Source of the DNA: JAPLFM01 sp964650885
GTDB lineage: Bacteria > Bacteroidota > Ignavibacteria > Kapaibacteriales > UBA2268
Assembly (NCBI GenBank): GCA_964650885.1
Contig: CAZYXG010000019.1
Location: forward strand, 1 to 38,508
DNA length: 38,508 nucleotides
Reading direction: 5' to 3'
The notes below the pieces were generated by a model that was not told where the DNA came from, did no database searches, and was given only the letters and a program-made list of their open reading frames with translations. Within the stretch, counting starts at the first letter, position 1, and each line of letters opens with the position of its first letter. Shown piece after piece: positions 1 to 7,125 of this stretch. Made by a program: the position numbers and the translations under genes.

Positions 1-15
1 GTTTTCAAAGTACAA
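1..15 (+). repeat. 15-bp direct repeat, left copy
   Basis: GTTTTCAAAGTACAA at the first base of the window recurs exactly at 601-615. The two copies enclose one gene (36-494). The left copy touches the window edge, so the repeat may extend further. It could be a target-site or cassette boundary, or a chance repeat in AT-rich DNA. Confidence 0.45.
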
Positions 16-26
16 AATAAGTAATC

Positions 27-48
27 AATTCACAACTAGAAGTGAATT
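27..48 (-). terminator. hairpin overlapping the stop of the 152-residue gene
   Basis: AATTCAC at 27-33 pairs with GTGAATT at 42-48 around an 8-base loop. The stop codon of the minus-strand gene (36-38) lies in the loop. The following minus-strand sequence is T-rich but not a clean T-tract, so this is a weak terminator candidate. Confidence 0.3.
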
Positions 49-494
49 ACGCTTTCTACTATCTCTATGTTGTTTTTCGAAACGAAAGATTTCGCATGTT
101 GTTTTGTAGCGGTTAGTGTTGTATGTGGTAGAATCTCTACTACTTCGCTTGAGTATATATTTACAGTATTATCTAAAGTTATATGCTTTATATTCATTTC
201 TGATAATAAATCGAATGAATGAATGTTGCAATTTATAACATTCATCTTCTCAGCTTTTAAACCTTTGAACGCTGCAAAGTTCATGATGTTATATCCTTCA
301 ACAGTAAATGTTGAAGTTATGTTTATGTCTATGAATGTTCTTTCACAACATATCAAATGTAAATTATGTATGTTTGGTGGTAAATTATCTTTAGTGAAAG
401 TGCAATTTATCAAAGTGAGGTCGTAAGATGCATTATCTTCCCAACCATATGTTGATAAAATTTGAGATTCTATTGTAAGGGTTAGCTTTTTCAT
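36..494 (-). CDS. hypothetical protein, possibly repeat-folded
   Basis: I do not recognise this 152-residue protein. It begins MKKLTLTIE and has no signal peptide or membrane segment. Alternating hydrophobic stretches (LTLINCTF, NLHLICCERTF, MNVINCNIH, IKHITLDNT) recur roughly every 20-25 residues, and the segment NLPPNIHNLHL resembles one leucine-rich-repeat turn, so a solenoid or beta-helical fold is possible. Four cysteines occur, two of them adjacent. It stands alone on the minus strand between two exact 15-bp direct repeats (1-15 and 601-615), which hints at a small mobile or cassette-like unit. The start ATG is at 492-494. Coding status rests on the open frame and its protein-like composition only. 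Confidence 0.5.
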   Translation of the reverse strand: MKKLTLTIESQILSTYGWEDNASYDLTLINCTFTKDNLPPNIHNLHLICCERTFIDINITSTFTVEGYNIMNFAAFKGLKAEKMNVINCNIHSFDLLSEMNIKHITLDNTVNIYSSEVVEILPHTTLTATKQHAKSFVSKNNIEIVESVIHF

Positions 495-892
495 AATAAA
501 ACTCTTTTTAGTAATTGGTTAAACTACTTGATAATAATATACGAAATATATTTGACTTTTCCAAGTAAAAATAAAAATGTCCTGTTTGTTTTACAATTCA
601 GTTTTCAAAGTACAACACAGTTATCATTTCTTCGTCTGCGCGATTTAAGAATTAATTTGGACATATTATATATCATCTCCTAAATTTTCCTTAAAATAAA
701 AAAAATCTTTACTGCAAATCACTGCAAATTGTTTTCAAGTCTTCCATTGAAATATTCAGCAATAATATTTAGAAGATTTAGGTCTGGTCAGTATTTCCAA
801 GCGAAGCACCATTTACATCATAAACTATATGTTTCGACTTCTCTAAATAAGCGATTATTTTGTTTGTTTTCGACAAAGAAACTATGTTAAAA
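495..892. other. non-coding stretch with right copy of the direct repeat
   Basis: About 400 bases with no gene I can defend. It holds the right copy of the 15-bp repeat (601-615). Between about 720 and 860, short open segments on the minus strand read vaguely protein-like in two frames but are broken by stops, so a decayed gene is possible and unproven. Confidence 0.4.
601..615 (+). repeat. 15-bp direct repeat, right copy
   Basis: GTTTTCAAAGTACAA, identical to 1-15. After the repeat the flanks diverge (ACACAG here, AATAAG at the left copy), so identity is limited to these 15 bases on that side. Confidence 0.45.
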
Positions 893-900
893 TACTTTTG
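893..900 (+). promoter_or_regulatory. -7 box for the VIT-family gene
   Basis: TACTTTTG matches the Bacteroidota -7 consensus TAnnTTTG, 20 bases before the ATG at 921. A TTTG lies at 863-866, but the spacer would be longer than usual, so only the -7 element is well supported. Confidence 0.45.
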
Positions 901-920
901 TATTTTTAGACCTAAAATTA

Positions 921-1646
921 ATGGAGAATCACATTAATAAGAAAAACATTACAATTGACAATTACTTAGACAACCATTATATTCATAGAAGTAATTGGTT
1001 AAGAGCTGCCGTTTTAGGTGCTAACGATGGCATTATTTCTATCTCAAGTCTTGCAATTGGAGTGGCAGCAGCTAGCACTATAAGAGAACCTATAATATTA
1101 GCCACAGTAGCTGGGCTTGTTGCTGGAGCTTTGTCTATGGCTGCAGGTGAATATGTATCAGTAAGTTCGCAAACGGATACTGAAAAAGCCGATATTGAAA
1201 GAGAGATAGAAGAACTTAGAGAAATGCCAGAAGAAGAATTGCAAATATTAACACAAATCTTTGAAAAGAGAGGTTTAAAAAAAGAAACGGCAACACAAGT
1301 AGCAATTGAATTGACAGAAAAAGATGCACTGGGCACCCACATAAGAGAAGAATTAGGCATAAACGAAATTAGCAAAGCGAACCCAATTCAAGCTGCATTA
1401 GCATCGGGTACAGCATTTACCGTTGGTGGAATTTTGCCTCTTTTCGTCATACTTTTTGCACCTATTAAAGGAATGGAATATTGGCTTTACGGCTTTACTA
1501 CAATATTTTTAATCATTTTGGGAACAATATCAGCAAAAACAGGTGGCTCAAGTTTAAAAAAAGCAATTTTAAGAATTGTCATTTGGGGATCCATTGCAAT
1601 GGGCTTATCAGCATTAGTTGGCTATATATTTGGTGTTAAAGTATAA
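921..1646 (+). CDS. VIT1/CCC1-family Fe(2+)/Mn(2+) transporter
   Basis: 241 residues, the usual size for bacterial VIT-family proteins. These move iron or manganese across a membrane using the proton gradient. The N-terminal membrane pair starts near residue 25 (WLRAAVLGANDGIISISSL), followed by the family hallmark AGALSMAAGEYVSVSSQ around residues 70-86. A charged cytosolic segment (about 87-155, rich in Glu, with IEREIEELREMPEEE) matches the metal-binding helical domain known in the plant VIT1 structure. Three more hydrophobic segments fill residues 160-241. The ATG at 921 sits 20 bases behind a TAnnTTTG box. The direction of transport and the metal cannot be read from sequence. It is monocistronic. 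Confidence 0.88.
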   Translation: MENHINKKNITIDNYLDNHYIHRSNWLRAAVLGANDGIISISSLAIGVAAASTIREPIILATVAGLVAGALSMAAGEYVSVSSQTDTEKADIEREIEELREMPEEELQILTQIFEKRGLKKETATQVAIELTEKDALGTHIREELGINEISKANPIQAALASGTAFTVGGILPLFVILFAPIKGMEYWLYGFTTIFLIILGTISAKTGGSSLKKAILRIVIWGSIAMGLSALVGYIFGVKV

Positions 1647-1760
1647 TTTCCCAAATTAACCAAATAATAAATTCATAAAGATAAGACTCGGAAATTATTC
1701 TTATGTGGAACCAACCTGTTTTCAGAGTGCTTACGTCTGTGTCAATTGGAGCAGTTTTCT

Positions 1761-1910
1761 TTAAAATGCGTAAAGTCTAATTGTTATCCCAGCATCGCTA
1801 AAATCATAATTTAATTTGTGAATAGCCACAACAGGCGTTATGGGAGCATAGAACTTATTGAAATTATTTGTTTTAGTGAGTTGTAAATTTAGAATTAAAT
1901 GATGAATCAA
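1761..1910 (-). pseudogene. 3' remnant of a possible outer-membrane protein gene
   Basis: On the minus strand a frame opens after a TAG at 1911-1913 and ends in TAA at 1761-1763. Its product reads like a natural protein C-terminus: FYAPITPVVAIHKLNYDF, then SDAGITIRLYAF and stop. A last strand of alternating hydrophobic residues closing on Phe is typical of beta-barrel outer-membrane proteins. There is no good start codon and nothing recognisable upstream, so I read it as the surviving tail of a deleted gene. The family is not identified. The rest of 1647-2000 shows nothing I can interpret. Confidence 0.4.
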
Positions 1911-2000
1911 CTACATTTTCAATATAATATTAATGTCTATTATTTCTAACATAGAAATTATGAATTTGTATTATTTTCTTCACTTATAACTTATAACTCA

Positions 2001-3983
2001 TCACCAAGCCAAAAGTTCTTCTAAATCTTTTCCAAATCTTGCTTTTGCTAAAAATTCATTTTCTAAATCAGTAGCGAAAGGCACAGGAGTGTCCAAACTA
2101 CCAGTGCGGAAAACAGGTGCATCAAGTTCTTTAAAGTATTCTCGGCTAATTACTGCCGAAAGCTCTGCTCCTATACCACCTGTAGCGGTATCTTCATGCA
2201 AAATTATTACTTTGTGCGTTTTACGAATTGAGTTTGCTATTGCTTCTTTGTCATAAGGAATAAGTGTTCTAAGGTCTATTAAGTCAGCAGAAATATGAGG
2301 GTTTTTGCCTAAATATTCAGCTGCCCAATGAACTCCCATTCCATAAGTTATAATAGTAACATCATTACCTTGTTTAACTAAACTTGCTTTACCAATCGGG
2401 ACAGCAAAGTAATCATCATATACTTCTTCGCTTATGCTACGGTATAGTGCTTTATGTTCGAAATACATTACTGGGTTTGGGTCGTTTATTGCAGAAATTA
2501 ATAACCCTTTTGCATCGCTAGGATTAGATGGATAAACTATTTTCAAACCAGGTGTATGAAAAAACCAAGATTCATTGGATTGGGAATGGAACGGACCCGC
2601 ACCAACTCCAGCTCCAGTTGGCAGTCTAACTACCACATCGGCATTTTGTTCCCATCGGTAGTGAATTTTAGCTAAGTTGTTTACTATTTGATTGAAACCA
2701 CAGCTAACAAAATCTGCAAATTGCATTTCAACAATTGCTTTAAAGCCCTTTATCGAAAGTCCAAGTGCAGTTCCAATTATAGCCGATTCGCAAAGTGGAG
2801 TATTGCGAATTCTGTCTTTGCCGAATTTATCTACAAATCCTTCTGTAACTTTGAAAACTCCGCCATATTCAGCAATATCCTGCCCCATTATTACAAGGTT
2901 TTGGTGTTTTTCAAGAGATTGAGCAAGTCCATCGGAAATCGCATCTACAAAACGCTTCTTTGTTTTAGTTGGGCTTTGTGGCAATATAGATTTATCAGAA
3001 TCACTAGCTTTGAATAAATCTTTCAGTTCATTTGCAACCGAAACAGTAATCTTTGGCTCGGCAAAAGTTATTTCAATATCATCATTGATAGCAGTTTTAA
3101 TTTCATTTCGAATAGCTTCTTTGTCGCTTAACGATATTACATTTGTTTCATGCAAATAGTTTTCAAAATTCATAATTGGGTCTTTCTTTTCCCATTCAGT
3201 GAAAAGCTCTTTTGGAATATACTTTGTACCAGAAGATTCTTCGTGTCCTCTCATTCTGAATGTCAAACATTCTAGTAAGTAAGGTTTGGGATTTTGTCGA
3301 ATTTCTTCAGCAATTTCTTGTACTGCGTGGTAAACTTCTAATATGTTGTTGCCATCAACTTGTTTAGTTTGAATTCCATAGCCAATTCCTTTATCGGTGA
3401 ATTGCTTGAATTTGAATTGCTCCGATGAAGGAGTGGATAGCCCATAGCCATTATTTTCAATAACGAAAATTACTGGCAAGTCCCAAACTGCTGCAACATT
3501 AATTGATTCGTGGAAATCACCTTGGCTTGTGCCGCCGTCTCCAGTGAAAACGGCAGTTGCTCTTTGCTCACCATTTAGTTTGCAAGCAAGTGCTATTCCA
3601 TCGGCAACACCCATTTGCGGACCAAGATGGGAAATCATACCTACGATTTTATATTCATTAGTTCCAAAGTGGAAAGAGCGATCCCTACCTTTAGTAAAAC
3701 CATTTTCTTTTCCTTGAAATTGAGAAAATAATCTTTTAAATGGAATTCCTCGAGCTGTGAAAAGACCAAGATTTCGGTGCATAGGCAATAAGTATTCATC
3801 TGGGTTCATAGCCAAGGTAACACCAACAGAAATACCTTCTTGCCCCCAACCAGAAAACCACTTTGAGATACGGTTTTGGCGAAGCAAGATTAACATTTTT
3901 TCTTCTATTAATCTCGGTTTTAAAATCTCTTTATAAATATTTATTAGTTCAAGATTGTTAAGTTTCTTTTTATCGAAAGTCAT
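2001..3983 (-). CDS. 2-oxoisovalerate (branched-chain 2-oxoacid) dehydrogenase E1, fused alpha and beta subunits
   Basis: This thiamine-diphosphate enzyme decarboxylates branched-chain 2-oxoacids and passes the acyl group to the E2 lipoyl domain. The first half (to about residue 330 of 660) is an E1-alpha with the cofactor motif GDGGTSQGDFHES near residue 148, ending in NN. The second half, from about residue 340, is an E1-beta (MGQDIAEYGGVFKVTEGF, QFADF, GAGPFHSQSNE). Single-chain alpha-beta fusions are common in Bacteroidota, and pyruvate or a mixed 2-oxoacid cannot be excluded as substrate. I chose the ATG at 3983 because a longer frame to 4034 would place a perfect -7 box (4020 to 4013) inside the coding region and begin 6 bases from murI. 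E2 and E3 genes are not in the window. Confidence 0.88.
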   Translation of the reverse strand: MTFDKKKLNNLELINIYKEILKPRLIEEKMLILLRQNRISKWFSGWGQEGISVGVTLAMNPDEYLLPMHRNLGLFTARGIPFKRLFSQFQGKENGFTKGRDRSFHFGTNEYKIVGMISHLGPQMGVADGIALACKLNGEQRATAVFTGDGGTSQGDFHESINVAAVWDLPVIFVIENNGYGLSTPSSEQFKFKQFTDKGIGYGIQTKQVDGNNILEVYHAVQEIAEEIRQNPKPYLLECLTFRMRGHEESSGTKYIPKELFTEWEKKDPIMNFENYLHETNVISLSDKEAIRNEIKTAINDDIEITFAEPKITVSVANELKDLFKASDSDKSILPQSPTKTKKRFVDAISDGLAQSLEKHQNLVIMGQDIAEYGGVFKVTEGFVDKFGKDRIRNTPLCESAIIGTALGLSIKGFKAIVEMQFADFVSCGFNQIVNNLAKIHYRWEQNADVVVRLPTGAGVGAGPFHSQSNESWFFHTPGLKIVYPSNPSDAKGLLISAINDPNPVMYFEHKALYRSISEEVYDDYFAVPIGKASLVKQGNDVTIITYGMGVHWAAEYLGKNPHISADLIDLRTLIPYDKEAIANSIRKTHKVIILHEDTATGGIGAELSAVISREYFKELDAPVFRTGSLDTPVPFATDLENEFLAKARFGKDLEELLAW

Positions 3984-3989
3984 TTGTTG

Positions 3990-3997
3990 TAAATTTG
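3990..3997 (+). promoter_or_regulatory. -7 box for murI
   Basis: TAAATTTG is an exact TAnnTTTG, 43 bases before the murI ATG. No clear TTTG lies 19 bp upstream. It is one half of a divergent promoter pair with 4013-4020. Confidence 0.45.
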
Positions 3998-4012
3998 AAT
4001 TAAACAATATTT

Positions 4013-4020
4013 CAAATTTA
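4013..4020 (-). promoter_or_regulatory. -7 box for the fused E1 gene
   Basis: CAAATTTA on the plus strand reads TAAATTTG on the minus strand, an exact TAnnTTTG match. Transcription would begin near 4006, before the ATG at 3983 but inside the longer 4034 reading, which supports the shorter start. Confidence 0.45.
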
Positions 4021-4040
4021 AGAATAATAAGCATAAAAGT

Positions 4041-4853
4041 ATGAATAAGAATCCAATTGGTGTATTTGATTCTGGAGTCGGGGGGCTTTCAGTACTAAAA
4101 CAATTCCTTCACTATCTGCCAAATGAGAACTATATTTACCTTGGCGACACAGCCCGAGTGCCTTACGGAAATAAGTCGCAAAGCATAGTTCAAGAGTATG
4201 CTCGCCAAGCGACAGAGTTTTTTATTGATAACGAAGTAAAAATGATTGTGATTGCTTGCAATACTGTTTCTGCGGTGGCTATTGAAGCTGTTCAGAAAAT
4301 TGCAAAATCTATTCCAGTTATCGAAATGATTCGTCCTGCATCGGAAGCAGCAATTACAAGCAGCCAAAATTCAAGAGTGGGTGTGATTGGTACAAGAGCT
4401 ACGATTAATTCAGAAGCATATATACACGAATTGAAAAAATACGATAAATATTCTAACTTAAAAATTACAAGTACTGCCTGCCCATTATTTGTTCCATTGG
4501 TGGAAGAAGGGTATTTGCAATCGGAAGCAGCAGAGCTTATAGCAAAAGATTACTTGGAAACATTTGCTACAGAAGAAATTGATACTTTAGTTTTGGGATG
4601 TACTCATTATCCTTTTTTGAGAGACTTGATCCATAAGATTTTGCCCCATGTGAAGCTAATAGATACTGGCGAAGCAGCTGCAATTCAAGCAAAAAAGATT
4701 ATTGAAAATGAAAACATTTCCGCAGGGATTGAAGCCAAAGATGGAAGCAATATAGAGTTCTATTTAACTGATACTCCTTATACTTTCACAAATATAGCTG
4801 AGAATTTACTTGGCTTTAAGATTGAAAAAATAAAAAAAGTCAACTTAGATTAG
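4041..4853 (+). CDS. murI: glutamate racemase
   Basis: Converts L-glutamate to D-glutamate for peptidoglycan, in the cytosol, without cofactor. All family signatures are visible: IGVFDSGVGGLSVL at the N-terminus with Asp10, the first catalytic cysteine in IACNTVSA (Cys73), and the second in LGCTHYPFL (Cys187, followed by His189). At 270 residues it is full length. It is divergent from the E1 gene, with a TAnnTTTG box at 3990-3997. No downstream partner lies in the same operon, since the next gene, a secreted protein, follows a possible hairpin spanning the murI stop. Confidence 0.96.
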   Translation: MNKNPIGVFDSGVGGLSVLKQFLHYLPNENYIYLGDTARVPYGNKSQSIVQEYARQATEFFIDNEVKMIVIACNTVSAVAIEAVQKIAKSIPVIEMIRPASEAAITSSQNSRVGVIGTRATINSEAYIHELKKYDKYSNLKITSTACPLFVPLVEEGYLQSEAAELIAKDYLETFATEEIDTLVLGCTHYPFLRDLIHKILPHVKLIDTGEAAAIQAKKIIENENISAGIEAKDGSNIEFYLTDTPYTFTNIAENLLGFKIEKIKKVNLD

Positions 4854-4872
4854 AATAATTCCGACTTTTTTT
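4832..4872 (+). terminator. long-loop inverted repeat at the murI stop
   Basis: AAAAAAAGTC (4832-4841) is perfectly complementary to GACTTTTTTT (4863-4872), with a 21-base loop holding the murI stop codon. The stem is A/T-heavy, so termination would be weak. Confidence 0.35.
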
Positions 4873-4915
4873 AGTAATTTTAAAATTCTTTAATTGATTC
4901 AAAAAAGAGAACAAT

Positions 4916-7051
4916 ATGAAAAATCATATACGAATTTGCTTACTTGCCTTAATGATAATTTTAGGGTTTTCTCAATTAGCTGCCCAAAATACAAAAGATT
5001 ATGCAATACAATTGGAGAGCGAAATTATTGATGGAGTAACTCCCAGTATAAAAATTAAATGGGCAAAAAATGATTTAGCTCTGAGCTATAGGATTTTCAG
5101 AACTGATATTGTTTCCACTATTACTGACGAAATTGCTTCAAATTTAGATTCGAGCAAAACTGAATTTATAGATAAAACTGCTGTGAAAGGTACACTATAT
5201 TTATATGAAGTAAGAGGTAAATCTGAAATTATTACTACTTACAGGGGTAAAAATCAAGCATTAAATTTTAGTTCTACAGGTTATATAACTACAGGGATTG
5301 ATGTTCAGCCGATTACAAGTTTTGGCAAAGTCTTAATCTTAGTAGATGAGACAATGAAAACTCCTCTTGAAAGTGAATTGAATACTTTGATGGAAGACCT
5401 TGCAACAGAGGGTTGGAGACCTACGATGAAATTTGTGCCAAGAGCAGAAATATTTAATAAAGACTTAGTTCGCTCTGTTAAAGATACAATAGTCAAGTTT
5501 TATGAAGATAACGCAGAAGATTTTAAAACTTTATTTTTGTTAGGAAGAGTCGCAGTGCCATATTCTGGGAACTTAAATCCAGATGCTCACCCTGACCACC
5601 AAGGAGCATGGCCTGCCGATGTTTTCTATGGTGTTATGAATGAAGTAGAATTTTCAGATAATAGTGTGAATACAGCTAAAAATTCAACAAAGCCAAGTAG
5701 AACTGAAAATGTAAATATACCTGATGATGGGAAGTTTGATGTTTCTCAAAATAATATAGATCCTGTTATAGAAATTGGAAGAGTTGACTTTTTTAAATTA
5801 AGTAAAACATTTCCGAATAAAACTGAAACTGAACTTTTAAGAAACTATCTAAATAAAGATCATAAATATAGAACTGGTGAATTCAGCCCTAAAAAACAAG
5901 CACTCATAGCTGATAATTTTGGAATAATTGGCGAAAAGTCTGAAGCATTTGCTTCAAGTGGATGGAGAAATTTCCCAATTCTTGTGGGAGCAAAAAATTT
6001 AAAAGCAGGTAATTGGTTCACTGAATTAACTATAGATTCATATACTGCAGCCTATGGCTGCGGAGGTGGTTCATATAATTCTGTTGGTGGGATTGGAGTT
6101 TCAGCTGATTTTGCATCAAAGCCAACAAAAGCTGTATTTACAATGTTATTTGGTTCTTATTTTGGAGATTGGGATTCAGATGAAAATATATTGAGAACTA
6201 ATTTAGCAACGGGAGATGTTTTAACCACTTGTTGGTCGGGCAGACCTCATTGGTATTGGGATAATTTTGCTTATGGATATAATATGGGATACGAAGCAAA
6301 AAAAGCTCAAATGAATTCAACTACTTACAATTATGTGCTTTTAAACATATACAATGGTCAGAATTATGGACCAGATGGTGCGGCTTCAACTTTTGCAACT
6401 CGTTTTGTACATATATCTCTTTTGGGAGACCCAACTTTACGTTTGAATGATTTCAATACAATTCCCAAAGCATATAATTTGCAATTGAACAAAGTAAAAG
6501 ATGGTCAAGTGAAATTGACTTGGGAAGTGCAAGGTGCTAAAATGGCTCAGGGTTTTAATGTTTATCGCAGCAGAAACGATAAATTTGATTTCGTAAAAAT
6601 CAATAAAACTCCAGTCATTGATTATACTTTCACAGATATGCAAATTAACCATAATGGCAACGTTCATTACATGATTTGCAATATTGATACTGTTACTTTG
6701 CCTAGCGGCAGAATAAATATGATTTCTCGTGGAACTACTAACTCAATTACTTTGAACTCTACTTCTGTTGAAAGTGAATTTATTCAATCTGGAATGGAAG
6801 TAACTCCAAACCCAGCTTCTATAAACACAACGTTTAAATTAAGTTTGATAGTTGAAGATTTAGTTGACATTAAAGTTATTGACGTTAGCGGAAGATTATT
6901 GAAACAAATCTATAGTGGAACTCTTGAATCGGGTAAACATAGCTTCAACTGGGATTTTGAAAATGAAGGAATAAAACCAGTGCAAGGAGTTTACTTTATT
7001 ACAGTTAGTGGCGCTAAAACCCACATTTTTGAAAAAGTAATTATAAATTAA
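4916..7051 (+). CDS. T9SS-exported gingipain-fold (C25-like) protein, probably without peptidase activity
   Basis: A secreted 711-residue protein. Residues 1-23 form a signal peptide ending in QLAAQ. An FN3-like segment (about 25-110) precedes a C25-like region (about 120-510) that opens VLILVDETMKTPLESEL and ends LLGDPTLRLN, the usual end of gingipain-type domains. A second FN3-like domain spans about 515-610. The last 85 residues (from MEVTPNPAS, through DVSGRLLKQI, to GVYFITVSG) are a type A T9SS sorting domain. Where gingipains have the GHG histidine this protein reads GCGGGS (near residue 380), and where they have the nucleophile Cys before GDF it reads GSYFGDW (near 413). Both catalytic residues therefore look replaced. 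That alignment is by eye. A surface structural or binding role is likelier than proteolysis. Confidence 0.75.
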   Translation: MKNHIRICLLALMIILGFSQLAAQNTKDYAIQLESEIIDGVTPSIKIKWAKNDLALSYRIFRTDIVSTITDEIASNLDSSKTEFIDKTAVKGTLYLYEVRGKSEIITTYRGKNQALNFSSTGYITTGIDVQPITSFGKVLILVDETMKTPLESELNTLMEDLATEGWRPTMKFVPRAEIFNKDLVRSVKDTIVKFYEDNAEDFKTLFLLGRVAVPYSGNLNPDAHPDHQGAWPADVFYGVMNEVEFSDNSVNTAKNSTKPSRTENVNIPDDGKFDVSQNNIDPVIEIGRVDFFKLSKTFPNKTETELLRNYLNKDHKYRTGEFSPKKQALIADNFGIIGEKSEAFASSGWRNFPILVGAKNLKAGNWFTELTIDSYTAAYGCGGGSYNSVGGIGVSADFASKPTKAVFTMLFGSYFGDWDSDENILRTNLATGDVLTTCWSGRPHWYWDNFAYGYNMGYEAKKAQMNSTTYNYVLLNIYNGQNYGPDGAASTFATRFVHISLLGDPTLRLNDFNTIPKAYNLQLNKVKDGQVKLTWEVQGAKMAQGFNVYRSRNDKFDFVKINKTPVIDYTFTDMQINHNGNVHYMICNIDTVTLPSGRINMISRGTTNSITLNSTSVESEFIQSGMEVTPNPASINTTFKLSLIVEDLVDIKVIDVSGRLLKQIYSGTLESGKHSFNWDFENEGIKPVQGVYFITVSGAKTHIFEKVIIN

Positions 7052-7071
7052 AAATTTTAGTCGAAACATTG

Positions 7072-7100
7072 AAAGCTCACCTAAAGTGAGCTTTTGTTTT
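7072..7100 (+). terminator. intrinsic terminator after the C25-like gene
   Basis: AAAGCTCAC (7072-7080) and GTGAGCTTT (7086-7094) form a perfect 9-bp stem with a CTAAA loop, followed by TGTTTT. Confidence 0.85.
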
Positions 7101-7125
7101 AAATGCTGAAATAGAAAGAGATTGA

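Noticed and set aside
495..900. Possible transposase fragments on the minus strand near 720-860
   Set aside because: Short readings such as NIIAEYFNGRLE occur, but overlapping frames look equally protein-like and all are broken; no terminal inverted repeats.
983..1375. 130-codon frame opposite the VIT-family gene
   Set aside because: Lies wholly antisense to a clear gene; its Ser/Ile-rich product mirrors the codon pattern of the real gene.
2688..3017. 109-codon frame opposite the E1 gene
   Set aside because: Antisense shadow of a well-supported enzyme; no motif of its own.
4013..4034. Start of the E1 gene at 4034
   Set aside because: It would include a perfect -7 box in the coding region and adds a hydrophobic head not expected in a cytosolic E1; the ATG at 3983 is preferred.
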